From assembly GCF_947496075.1 (NCBI RefSeq), contig NZ_CANMBJ010000001.1, positions 186,001 to 250,000 on the forward strand: a stretch of 64,000 bases of DNA. Reading direction: 5' to 3'. The notes beneath the pieces are model-generated. The model saw nothing but the letters and a program-made list of their open reading frames with translations. It did no database searches and had not been told where the DNA came from. Position 1 is the first letter of the stretch. Each line of letters starts with the position of its first letter. The DNA comes from an uncultured Tateyamaria sp. (GTDB taxonomy: Bacteria; Pseudomonadota; Alphaproteobacteria; Rhodobacterales; Rhodobacteraceae). A program made the position numbers and the translations under genes. Below, in pieces: positions 19,128 to 27,056 of the stretch.

Positions 19128-20045
19128 ATGCTCCAAGCGCCCACTGATGTGGTTATGATCCGACCACACAACTTTCATCCCAACCCCGAAACCGCCAAAG
19201 ACAATGCGTTCCAGACGGCGGCCACAGGCGACATTGCAGCACAGGCCCGGCAGGAACACGACGCCGCCGTGACCGCACTCCGCGCAGCCGGGATCACAAC
19301 CCACGTGTTCGATGATCTTGGCACCGACACCCCGGATTCGGTTTTTCCAAACAATTGGTTTTCCACCCATTCCGGTGGCCGCGTCGCGGTCTACCCGATG
19401 TATGCCCAAAACCGCCGGCGCGAGCGACGCTGGGATGTGATCGACACGCTCAAGACCCGTTACAGGGTGCAGGATGTCATCGACTATTCCGGGCTGGAAC
19501 ACGATGGCCTCGCGCTCGAAGGGACTGGCGCCATGGTGCTCGACCATATCGCCCACGTGGCATATGTCGCGCGCAGCAACCGCGCCGATCCGCTCTTGCT
19601 GGAACGGTTTTGCACACATTTCGGGTTCGAACCCATCGCCTTTGATGCCTGCGACGCCACGGGCACAGCGATCTATCACACCAACGTTCTGATGTGCATC
19701 GGCACACGCTTCGCCCTGATCGGGGCCGAGATGATCCGCGACAACGCTCGCCGCCACGAGGTTATCGCACGCCTGGCCGAAACAGGGCGCGACGTGATCC
19801 AGCTCAGCGCCGAACAAATCGGGGCCTTTGCCGGCAACGCGATCGAACTGACAGGCCCCGAAGGGTCGCGCCTCGCCCTGTCGACAACCGCTATGGCTGC
19901 GCTGACCCCCCATCAACAAAACACCCTGGCGCGGCACACGACCTGCCTGCCACTTGATATCCCCACCATCGAAACAGCCGGAGGCTCGGTGCGCTGCATG
20001 ATTGCAGGGCTGCACCTGGCCCGCCGCCAAGGAGTAACCCCATGA
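19128..20045 (+). CDS. ctlX: CtlX-type citrulline hydrolase (amidinotransferase/deiminase fold)
   Basis: 305 residues, 14 bp after the arginase gene. The guanidino-modifying-enzyme fold is recognised from PDSVFPNNWFSTH (about 69-81), LEGTGAMVLDH, YHTNVLMCIG and a C-terminal GGSVRCMIAGLHL with Cys290 as the likely nucleophile. CtlX of Francisella hydrolyses citrulline to ornithine, and this protein looks like that family rather than arginine deiminase (ArcA) or DDAH. Placed between arginase and ornithine cyclodeaminase, it would feed citrulline into ornithine. The start at 19128 gives the typical family N-terminus with DVVMIRPHNF. The stop overlaps the next start by 4 bp. Specificity is inferred from family and context. 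Confidence 0.85.
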   Translation: MLQAPTDVVMIRPHNFHPNPETAKDNAFQTAATGDIAAQARQEHDAAVTALRAAGITTHVFDDLGTDTPDSVFPNNWFSTHSGGRVAVYPMYAQNRRRERRWDVIDTLKTRYRVQDVIDYSGLEHDGLALEGTGAMVLDHIAHVAYVARSNRADPLLLERFCTHFGFEPIAFDACDATGTAIYHTNVLMCIGTRFALIGAEMIRDNARRHEVIARLAETGRDVIQLSAEQIGAFAGNAIELTGPEGSRLALSTTAMAALTPHQQNTLARHTTCLPLDIPTIETAGGSVRCMIAGLHLARRQGVTP

Positions 20046-21085
20046 CCCCATCCGACAAGGCCCTCGTGCCCTTTGTGTCCGTCGATCACATGATGCAGCT
20101 GATCCACCACGTCGGTGTGCAGAATATGCTGCGCGGGCTCGCAGGCTATATCGAAGACGATTTCAAACGGTGGGAGCGGTTCGACAAAACACCGCGCATT
20201 GCTAGCCACTCTGCCGAAGGGGTCATCGAACTGATGCCCACGTCGGATGGCGAAACATACGGCTTCAAATACGTCAACGGCCACCCCAAGAACACGGCTG
20301 AAGGGCTGCAAACGGTCACCGCATTTGGCCTCCTGGCGGATGTGGACACAGGCTACCCTGTGCTTTTGACCGAGATGACGATGCTGACGGCCCTGCGCAC
20401 GGCAGCGACATCCGCCATGGTGGCGCGTGCACTTGCGCCCAAGGGCGCCAAGACGATGGCGATGATCGGGAACGGCGCGCAATCCGAATTCCAGTCGATG
20501 GCCATGCAGGCCATTGCCGGTATCAGCGAAGTAAGGCTTTATGATATCGACCCAGCGGCCACCGCCAAATGCGCTGCCAACCTCGCGGGTTCGGGGCTCA
20601 AGGTGACGGCCTGCACGACCGCCGAAGACGCCATTCAAGGCGCCCAGATCCTGACCACCTGCACCGCGGACAAGGCCTATGCCACGATCCTGACGGACAA
20701 CATGGTAGGCGCAGGCGTGCACATTAACGCCATCGGCGGCGACTGTCCCGGCAAGACGGAAATCGCACCAGCCATCCTGAAACGCGGTGACATCTTCGTC
20801 GAATACCCGCCGCAAACGCGAATCGAAGGCGACATCCAGCAATTGGCAGATGACCACCCGGTGACCGAGATCTGGCAGGTCCTTGCTGGCCAGGCACAGG
20901 GCCGTACATCGGACAAGCAGATCACGATCTTTGATAGCGTCGGTTTTGCAATCGAGGACTTTTCAGCCCTGCGCTTTGTACGCAATCAGATCGAAGAGAC
21001 AGCATTTTTTCACCCGCTTGATCTGTTGGCGGACCCAGATGATCCCCGCGACCTGTTCGGAATGCTCACACGGGCCAAGGGGTAG
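20042..21085 (+). CDS. ornithine cyclodeaminase
   Basis: 347 residues, ATGA overlap with ctlX. It belongs to the ornithine cyclodeaminase / mu-crystallin family: the NAD-binding part has MAMIGNGAQSEFQ (about 139-151) and the substrate side carries LTEMTMLTALRTAA (about 110-123), both family hallmarks. Reaction: L-ornithine to L-proline plus ammonia with bound NAD. Together with arginase and CtlX it completes a cytosolic route from arginine and citrulline to proline. It is the last gene of the operon; the next gene is on the other strand. Confidence 0.92.
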   Translation: MTPSDKALVPFVSVDHMMQLIHHVGVQNMLRGLAGYIEDDFKRWERFDKTPRIASHSAEGVIELMPTSDGETYGFKYVNGHPKNTAEGLQTVTAFGLLADVDTGYPVLLTEMTMLTALRTAATSAMVARALAPKGAKTMAMIGNGAQSEFQSMAMQAIAGISEVRLYDIDPAATAKCAANLAGSGLKVTACTTAEDAIQGAQILTTCTADKAYATILTDNMVGAGVHINAIGGDCPGKTEIAPAILKRGDIFVEYPPQTRIEGDIQQLADDHPVTEIWQVLAGQAQGRTSDKQITIFDSVGFAIEDFSALRFVRNQIEETAFFHPLDLLADPDDPRDLFGMLTRAKG

Positions 21086-21185
21086 CGACCAGGGCAGATA
21101 CCCAGCCATTGTCGACCCGGTTTGATGGGTCGAAATGCAAAGTAAAGCCAGGTTTGCGGATAAGCTGCTGATCGCTGATCTTATC

Positions 21186-21674
21186 TTACCGAGTTGCGAG
21201 CATTGGCAAGATCAGGCCCCACTGTGTTTCTTGAGGTGGTCCAACCGGTTCGAAGCCCAGTTTTCGATAGACCGAAATCGCGCGCTTGTTTTCAGGGTCT
21301 GGATCAGTCGCGATCACCGGAGCGCCTTGATTAAAGAGGGTTTGCATCCTCATCCCGATAAAGGTTGAGCCATGCCCGACGCCGACCAGCTCTGGATCGC
21401 CAACATACTGATCGATCCCCCGTGACCCCTCGGGGAGGTGAGCAAAATGATGATTTTCCCATCCGTGCACGGTGTAGTCCTGCATGTACGCAAAGGGACG
21501 TTCATCTAACGAGACGATCCAGCGAGACACCCGAGGATCGCTTAACTCCTCCTCATCATATGGTTCGTCTGAGTCCCACCATTCTCGAACATGTGGCTCT
21601 GCCTGCCACTTAATTAGCAGATCGAGGTCGTCCATTGTCACACGGCGAAAACAGTATCTTTTGGCAGCGATCAT
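21186..21674 (-). CDS. GNAT N-acetyltransferase, AAC(6')/IucB-like
   Basis: 162 residues from the ATG at 21674, where the usual N-terminus (RYCFRRVTMDDLDLLIKW) begins; the frame stays open to 21773, so a start 33 residues earlier is possible. Features of the AAC(6')-Ib-like and siderophore-synthesis acetyltransferases are visible: EPHVREWW, GIDQYVGDPELVGVGHG (acetyl-CoA loop) and DPDPENKRAISVYRKLGF. It may acetylate an aminoglycoside-like amine or a hydroxylamine siderophore precursor; no siderophore genes are near, and resistance cannot be concluded. It lies 31 bp or more downstream of the SMP-30 gene on the same strand. Confidence 0.82.
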   Translation of the reverse strand: MIAAKRYCFRRVTMDDLDLLIKWQAEPHVREWWDSDEPYDEEELSDPRVSRWIVSLDERPFAYMQDYTVHGWENHHFAHLPEGSRGIDQYVGDPELVGVGHGSTFIGMRMQTLFNQGAPVIATDPDPENKRAISVYRKLGFEPVGPPQETQWGLILPMLATR

Positions 21675-21804
21675 TCCAACAAAATAGCACAGTGTCGGTT
21701 TGTCTGGGTTCAAAGCGGCATCCAATTTGCGAGGTACCTTTATAAAAGCGCTTTCACCAGACCAGTCTTTCATCGTCTCGAGTGACTCGGCTCCGCCTGC
21801 GCAC

Positions 21805-22878
21805 CTATTCTGACAATATACCCAAGCGCGGTTCTGTCAGTGAAGTGACCACAACCCGACCGTCGGGCAGGGTCACGGCGCCTGTGGTCAATGCATAGGC
21901 TCCGCTGGGGTCCTGAAGCGTTTCGATCACCTCGCCGTTCTCTGCCACACGCAACACAAAGCCATATCGCGTGGGCGCGGGACGCAACGCGTCTGGAAGG
22001 CGCATGATCATGCGGCGCCAAAAAGGCGCCTCTGACAAACTGTCCATGATCGCGTTGCGCGGGCTCACGAGCCCAACCCAGAACGTCCCGTCTGACGCCG
22101 GATTAATGTTGTCCGGAAAACCTGGGAGATTGTCCAAAATTACCTCTCCTGATCTTCCATCCAGCGGAAAACGCCAGATCCGGTAATCTCCTGTCTCCAC
22201 AACAAAAACTTCATCTTCGCTTTCGTTAAGCGCCAATCCATTGGCAAAGGTCAAATCTGACGAGAAAACTGTCGTTTCGCCCGTAACGGGATCATATTTC
22301 AACACGCGTCCATTTGCCGAATGCTCAACCAAATCCAGCACGGAGGCTGCCAGCGTTCCACCGCTTGCTTCAGCGCCAAAACGGGTTGAGGCATCGGTGA
22401 AGTAGACCACACCGTCCGCCGTTACGTCGAGGTCATCGGCATAAAGGATCGGACTGCCGTCATCCGCCGCGTCCGTCAGCAGTGTGACCACGCCTGCGCG
22501 ATCAATAGCCAGAAGACCACGGTAAGCGTCCGCCACATAAAGTGTACCTTCGGCACCAAACTCAATGCCCAAAGGCCTGCCAGCTGTTTGCGCAAAGGAT
22601 GTGATGTTGCCATCGTTTTCGATGCGGATGATTTCGCCCTCATGGGTCGCTGCATAGACTAGGCCATCGGGCCCGACATCCGTATCCTCCGGCCCGCTGC
22701 GCCCATCGAGGTCGATGAACTCTAACGCCGTGAGCCGGTTGTTCGCAGCAAAAGCTCCAACATAGCCTGCATCCTCTGGCGCTGACCATGCTACAGGTTC
22801 CACTGGTACCGGCCAAAGCGCCAGGTAGGCGATAAGGCCTACGACGATCGCTGCAATTCCACGAAACACAAGCTTCAT
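21805..22878 (-). CDS. membrane-anchored SMP-30/strictosidine-synthase-like beta-propeller protein
   Basis: 357 residues. Residues 4-25 are a hydrophobic anchor or uncleaved signal (IAAIVVGLIAYLALW). The rest is a six-bladed propeller of the SMP-30/gluconolactonase/strictosidine-synthase group: GPEDTDVGPDGLVYAATHEG, FGAEGTLYVADAYRG, DLTFANGLALNE and a final YALTTGAVTLPDGRVVVTSL. The arrangement resembles APMAP-type proteins, which have esterase-like activity. It probably hydrolyses a lactone or ester at the periplasmic face; the substrate is unknown. Its ATG overlaps the stop of the small interrupted reading frame upstream (ATGA), which suggests an operon with that relic. Confidence 0.85.
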   Translation of the reverse strand: MKLVFRGIAAIVVGLIAYLALWPVPVEPVAWSAPEDAGYVGAFAANNRLTALEFIDLDGRSGPEDTDVGPDGLVYAATHEGEIIRIENDGNITSFAQTAGRPLGIEFGAEGTLYVADAYRGLLAIDRAGVVTLLTDAADDGSPILYADDLDVTADGVVYFTDASTRFGAEASGGTLAASVLDLVEHSANGRVLKYDPVTGETTVFSSDLTFANGLALNESEDEVFVVETGDYRIWRFPLDGRSGEVILDNLPGFPDNINPASDGTFWVGLVSPRNAIMDSLSEAPFWRRMIMRLPDALRPAPTRYGFVLRVAENGEVIETLQDPSGAYALTTGAVTLPDGRVVVTSLTEPRLGILSE

Positions 22879-23076
22879 GCATCCTCTCCGTCAGGCAGCA
22901 TAACACTGCCGAAGCCAAACCGTTCTGCAAGCATATCAAGCGCCATCCGGCGGTACCTTACATCATCGTGAGCAATCCGTACGCTACCCTTCGAACGCAA
23001 ACACAAGGCGCAGCTTTGCGCGCAAGTGGCCGCGGACAGCGCTCCGAGTTCCGAAAACCTCGATGTACTTGCGCAT
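22875..23076 (-). pseudogene. apparent frameshifted 66-codon gene coupled to the SMP-30 gene
   Basis: On the minus strand an ATG at 23076 with AGG seven bases upstream opens a frame (MRKYIEVFGTRSAVRG...) that stops after 30 codons in ...FAFEG. Shifting by one nucleotide at the GGG of GAAGGGTAG opens a second frame (GSVRIAHDDVRYRRMALDML...LPDGEDA) that ends with TGA overlapping the SMP-30 ATG. Removing one G makes a single 66-codon frame. The coupling overlap and codon use argue that it was a real gene. The protein is not recognised. A sequencing error or a chance pair of frames remains possible. Confidence 0.45.
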
Positions 23077-23282
23077 ACGTTAACCTGCCGAGCTAAAACA
23101 AAAAGGTAGTCAAAGCGCGCGCGCCATCAAAGGGCCCAGATCGCCGACGCCCATAGAGACTTCTCGACACAGCCCACTTTCGAGAATTTGGTCAGCCGCA
23201 AGACAAACAGTTTTTTTGCCACATGTCGTTGTTCGGGACGGAAACCCGCCCCGACAACTCGCCATATTGCAGAAACATCGGC

Positions 23283-23705
23283 TCAGTCGTCGCGATGCAC
23301 CTTCTCACGGCGTTCGTGACGTTCCTGAGCTTCCAGGCTCATCGTTGCGATCGGACGCGCATCCAGACGTTTCAGCGAAATCGGCTCGCCCGTCACGATG
23401 CAATACCCGTACTCACCTTCATCGATCCGGCGCAATGCGCTGTCGATCTTGGCGACCAGCTTGCGCTGGCGATCACGGGTGCGCAGTTCAAGCGCGCGGT
23501 CCGTTTCCTCGGATGCGCGATCCGCGACATCGGGAATGTTGCGCGTGCCGTCCTGCAACCCTTCGATTGTATCCTTGCTGCCTGCCAGCAACTCGGACTT
23601 CCAGTTCAGCAGTTTGCGACGAAAATACTCGACTTGCCGGTCATTCATGAACGGCTCGTCTTCTGCCGGGCGATAGTCATCCGGCAGGAACACTTCCTGT
23701 TTCAT
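23283..23705 (-). CDS. dksA: DksA/TraR-family RNA polymerase-binding regulator with a degenerate zinc finger
   Basis: 140 residues from ATG 23705 (AGGGGAAG upstream; MKQEVFLPDDYRP is the alphaproteobacterial DksA N-terminus, while the frame opens at 23741). A long coiled coil (about 25-100, MNDRQVEYFRRKLLNWK onward, with the DVADRAS tip that acts in the polymerase secondary channel) is followed by the zinc-finger region YGYCIVTGEPISLKRLDARP. Only one of the four zinc cysteines is kept. A single-cysteine DksA of Rhodobacter is known to function, so this is likely normal for the group. Role: with ppGpp, tunes rRNA and amino-acid promoters. Divergent from the MoxR gene. Confidence 0.92.
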   Translation of the reverse strand: MKQEVFLPDDYRPAEDEPFMNDRQVEYFRRKLLNWKSELLAGSKDTIEGLQDGTRNIPDVADRASEETDRALELRTRDRQRKLVAKIDSALRRIDEGEYGYCIVTGEPISLKRLDARPIATMSLEAQERHERREKVHRDD

Positions 23706-23889
23706 TAGCTTCCCCTCGATACGACTGACGTTGGCCATCAACGGTTCCCCAGTTGGTCCAGTGTTTTGCCCCGATCAGCTCCCTGCCGCAGCGTCTATCC
23801 GAGGGGCGGAGGATTGTCACTACCCATTCCCACACCAGATTGGCTAAAAGCAGCTTGATCAACACAATGCCGCAACAGGATGAACAAAC

Positions 23890-24729
23890 ATGAAATTCCA
23901 AGGCACTGATGCCTATGTCGCGACCGACGACATGACCATTGCGGTAAATGCTGCCGTTACGCTTGAACGGCCCCTGCTGGTCAAGGGCGAGCCGGGCACC
24001 GGCAAAACCGAGCTGGCCAAACAAGTGGCCCGCGGCCTGGGATTGCGGCTGATCGAATGGAACATCAAATCAACGACACGGGCACAGCAAGGCCTTTATG
24101 AATATGACGCTGTCAGCCGTTTGCGTGACAGCCAGCTGGGCGAAGACAAGGTTCACGATGTCTCGAACTACATCAAGAAAGGCAAGCTCTGGGAGGCGTT
24201 CGAGGCGGATGAAAAGGTCGTTCTGCTGATCGATGAAATCGACAAGGCGGACATCGAATTCCCCAACGACTTGTTGCAGGAACTCGATAAGATGGAGTTC
24301 TTTGTCTACGAGACCGGCAAGACGATCCAAGCGCGCCAGCGCCCTGTGGTGATCATCACCTCGAACAACGAAAAGGAACTGCCCGACGCGTTCCTGCGCC
24401 GCTGTTTCTTCCACTACATACGTTTCCCCGACATGGAGACAATGAAGCAGATTGTTGCCGTTCATCACCCAGGCATCAAGGAAAGCCTGTTGACCATAGC
24501 GCTCACACAGTTTTTCGAAATCCGCGATCAGCAAGGGCTGAAAAAGAAACCATCAACATCCGAAGTGCTGGATTGGCTCAAGCTGCTTCTCGCCGAAGAT
24601 ATGAGTGCCGAAGATCTGAAATCAGACGGTGCCAACGCCCTGCCCAAACTGCATGGCGCATTGCTGAAGAACGAACAGGATGTTCATCTCTTTGAACGCC
24701 TGGCCTTCATGGCACGGGGCCAGCGCTAG
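23890..24729 (+). CDS. MoxR-family AAA+ ATPase
   Basis: 279 residues. Walker A is GEPGTGKTE (33-41), Walker B VVLLIDEIDKAD (Asp116, Glu117), with sensor 1 in VVIITSNNEKELPDAFLRRC and an arginine finger following. MoxR ATPases act as chaperones that insert metals or activate enzyme complexes together with a VWA partner. The usual partner, a CoxE-type VWA protein, is encoded at 27057, after three intervening genes, so the pair forms a loose module. A 9-bp inverted repeat follows the stop at 24766. Confidence 0.92.
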   Translation: MKFQGTDAYVATDDMTIAVNAAVTLERPLLVKGEPGTGKTELAKQVARGLGLRLIEWNIKSTTRAQQGLYEYDAVSRLRDSQLGEDKVHDVSNYIKKGKLWEAFEADEKVVLLIDEIDKADIEFPNDLLQELDKMEFFVYETGKTIQARQRPVVIITSNNEKELPDAFLRRCFFHYIRFPDMETMKQIVAVHHPGIKESLLTIALTQFFEIRDQQGLKKKPSTSEVLDWLKLLLAEDMSAEDLKSDGANALPKLHGALLKNEQDVHLFERLAFMARGQR

Positions 24730-24765
24730 ATCTGAACGTTCTGCACTTGATTTTGCACCCCGGTA

Positions 24766-24792
24766 CGCGCTGGCGGTAGCGTTGCCAGCGCG
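24766..24792 (+). terminator. 9-bp perfect hairpin downstream of the MoxR gene
   Basis: CGCGCTGGC-GGTAGCGTT-GCCAGCGCG begins 37 bp after the MoxR stop. The stem is perfect and GC-rich, but only CTGCTTTCTG follows, so termination would be weak or factor-dependent. It lies in a 292-bp gap with no gene recognised. Confidence 0.4.
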
Positions 24793-25021
24793 CTGCTTTC
24801 TGAACTCGAATAGTCAGCCGTTGGGGACATTCACCTCCCGCCAAACACAACAGCGGACACGTAAACCGAGTCTTTTACGCCACAGAAATCTGCTGCAGGC
24901 GGACCGCACAAGAATTGTGAATAAAAAGTCTTTCTTTTGCCTGAATTGCTCCATAACTTGACTGCGATGAGAGGCGAAAACGCCCGCATCCAAAATGCTA
25001 AAAGGCAGGCAGGCAGTAATA

Positions 25022-25477
25022 ATGACCGGTTCCGACGCACTTACTGTGCGCCCTCTTATCTTGTCGGATCGCCCCGCTTGGGGTGATCTGTGGACAGCAT
25101 ATCTGGCCTTTTACGAAACCACTCGCCAGCAAGACATCTACGACACATATTTTGAACGTCTGTTGGGTGACGACCCGCAAGACTACAATTGTCTTGTTGC
25201 GGAACTTGATGGCAAACTGGTCGGCCTGACCCATTTCCTGTTTCATCGCCACGGCTGGAAGGTGGAAAACGTCTGCTATCTGCAAGACCTGTATGCGGAC
25301 CCCACGGTACGTGGCCGTGGCATTGGCCGCGCGCTGATCGAAGGCGTATATGCAGCCGCTGATGCTGCTGGTGCGCCGTCCGTCTATTGGCTGACACAGG
25401 ACGTAAACACCGAGGCGCGCCAGCTCTATGACCGCATCGGCACCCTTTCCCCCTTCATCAAGTATGAACGGGGATAA
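25022..25477 (+). CDS. GNAT family N-acetyltransferase
   Basis: 151 residues from ATG 25022, nine residues inside the longest frame; the start is uncertain. The acetyl-CoA-binding motif A is clear: LQDLYADPTVRGRGIGRALI (about 89-108), followed by the YWLTQDVNTEARQLYDRIG segment typical of small-molecule or polyamine GNATs of the diamine-acetyltransferase-like group. Substrate unknown. It is 5 bp upstream of the DUF2927 lipoprotein gene and probably co-transcribed with it. Confidence 0.85.
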   Translation: MTGSDALTVRPLILSDRPAWGDLWTAYLAFYETTRQQDIYDTYFERLLGDDPQDYNCLVAELDGKLVGLTHFLFHRHGWKVENVCYLQDLYADPTVRGRGIGRALIEGVYAAADAAGAPSVYWLTQDVNTEARQLYDRIGTLSPFIKYERG

Positions 25478-25482
25478 ATGCG

Positions 25483-26850
25483 ATGAGTATGATGCGCCGC
25501 TTTGTTCTGCCCTTCGTGCTTGCGCTCAATGCGTGTGTGCCGGTTACCCCTGGTGACACGCCGACCCGCGCCCTACCTTACAGCTCTGATCTGCCGCCGA
25601 TGAAAACATTTGGGGCACCGCGCCCCGACAAACCGATCCGATCCAACAACGATCTGGCTCTGGATTTCATCGAGCTCAGCTTCCAACTCGAATCCGGCCG
25701 TGCCCTGCCCGTGTTCACGCGGTTCGAGGGTCCGATCGCGGTCCGGGTGACGGGCAAGCCGCCCGCATCTCTCGGCACCGATTTGCGCCGTCTGATGCAC
25801 CGCCTGCGCACCGAGGCAGAGATCGACATCTACGAAGCAGCCCCCGGCAACGCAGCGAACATCACCATCGAAGCCGTGTCGCGCAAAGACATTCGCAAGG
25901 CCCTGCCCCACGCTGCCTGCTTTGTGGTGCCCAACATCACGACAATATCGGAATACAAGGCGAACCGCCGCACGCCGCGCACAAGCTGGAGCAACCTTCG
26001 CACGCGCAAGAAGCTGGCCATCTTCCTGCCTAATGACGCCAGCCCACAAGAGGTGCGTGATTGTCTGCATGAAGAGCTTGCGCAGGCAATTGGCCCGCTC
26101 AACGACTTATATCGCCTGCCAGACAGCGTCTTCAATGACGACAATGTACATACCGTTTTGACCGGTTTCGACATGTTGGTGCTCAAGGCATATTACGCGC
26201 CTGAACTGAGGTCCGGCATGACCCGCGGCCAAGTCGCTCAGCGCCTGCCGCAGATCTTCGCCCGCATCAACCCCGCGGGAGAGAACCTGCCTGCGAAGTT
26301 CGCAACCCGCACGCCGCGTGCTTGGAGCCAAGCGGTGCAAACCGCCCTCGGTCCGGGAGCGACCACAGGACAACGCAAGGAAGCTGCTGAACGCGCGCTG
26401 GAAATTGCACGGGCCATGGGATGGCGCGACCACCGCCGCGCCTTTGCACATTACGCCAATGGGCGCTTGCTCTTGTCCAGTGATCCCAAGGCAGCGCAAT
26501 CGCATTTTCGTGCAGCCGACCAGTTCTATGCCGCCACGCCCGGTGCCAACCTGCACCGCGCATATGTTGCAACCCAGTTGGCCGCCTATGCAATCAGCCG
26601 TGGCGATGGGGATACAGCTCTTGTCACGCTGGCCCCCCACATCGATCTGGCCGCGCGCAACGAAAACGCCGCGCTGTTGTCGACCCTTCTCTTGCTCCGC
26701 GCAGAAGCGCTTGATCTGCAGGGCCGCACCGCGGAAGCACGTGCCGTCAGGCTGGACAGCCTTGGGTGGGCGCGCTACGGATTCGGCTCTGACTGGGCGG
26801 TGCGGGCCAAGCTGCGGGAAATCTCTTCGCTAAGCCCGCTCAAGGGGTGA
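25483..26850 (+). CDS. DUF2927 domain lipoprotein
   Basis: 455 residues. A short signal peptide ends in a lipobox-like ALNAC (Cys18), so an outer or inner membrane lipoprotein is likely. Residues about 55-260 form the DUF2927 domain, which has a metalloprotease-like CLHEELAQAIGPLNDL motif (HE pair) and conserved cysteines flanking it. The C-terminal third is helical with TPR-like Ala-rich repeats (about 300-445). The function is not known; the HEEL motif suggests a zinc-dependent or degenerate peptidase fold. Located between the GNAT and a 56-residue membrane protein in the MoxR-CoxE stretch. Confidence 0.8.
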   Translation: MSMMRRFVLPFVLALNACVPVTPGDTPTRALPYSSDLPPMKTFGAPRPDKPIRSNNDLALDFIELSFQLESGRALPVFTRFEGPIAVRVTGKPPASLGTDLRRLMHRLRTEAEIDIYEAAPGNAANITIEAVSRKDIRKALPHAACFVVPNITTISEYKANRRTPRTSWSNLRTRKKLAIFLPNDASPQEVRDCLHEELAQAIGPLNDLYRLPDSVFNDDNVHTVLTGFDMLVLKAYYAPELRSGMTRGQVAQRLPQIFARINPAGENLPAKFATRTPRAWSQAVQTALGPGATTGQRKEAAERALEIARAMGWRDHRRAFAHYANGRLLLSSDPKAAQSHFRAADQFYAATPGANLHRAYVATQLAAYAISRGDGDTALVTLAPHIDLAARNENAALLSTLLLLRAEALDLQGRTAEARAVRLDSLGWARYGFGSDWAVRAKLREISSLSPLKG

Positions 26851-26884
26851 GATGTCCGCCCCAACACATTGAGGGGCAAGATAA

Positions 26885-27055
26885 ATGATAGTTATCGCAG
26901 CGGCTGTACTTGGCGCGTTGATCGGTGGTTTCACCGCAAAAAGGCGCAATGGCAACCGGCTGGACATCCTGCAATACGCGGCGGGCTATGCCCTCGCCTT
27001 CGTCATCGTTGGCATGATCGCAACCGTGCTGGTCGACCGCGCGATGCGAGGCTGA
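26885..27055 (+). CDS. 56-residue two-helix membrane protein, unknown function
   Basis: The frame ATG 26885 to TGA 27055 encodes MIVIAAAVLGALIGGFTAKR followed by a basic loop and a second hydrophobic segment (YAAGYALAFVIVGMIATVLV). GAGGGG lies 10 bases before the ATG, and the stop is 1 bp before the next ATG. Two transmembrane helices with a positively charged cytosolic loop are predicted. It is small, well spaced and has typical codon use, so it is taken as real. Location directly before the CoxE gene suggests a link with that module. Confidence 0.75.
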   Translation: MIVIAAAVLGALIGGFTAKRRNGNRLDILQYAAGYALAFVIVGMIATVLVDRAMRG

Positions 27056-27056
27056 C

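Noticed and set aside
19913-20857. 314-codon minus-strand frame opposite ornithine cyclodeaminase
   Set aside because: No recognisable domain; opposite strand has a complete, well-conserved enzyme.
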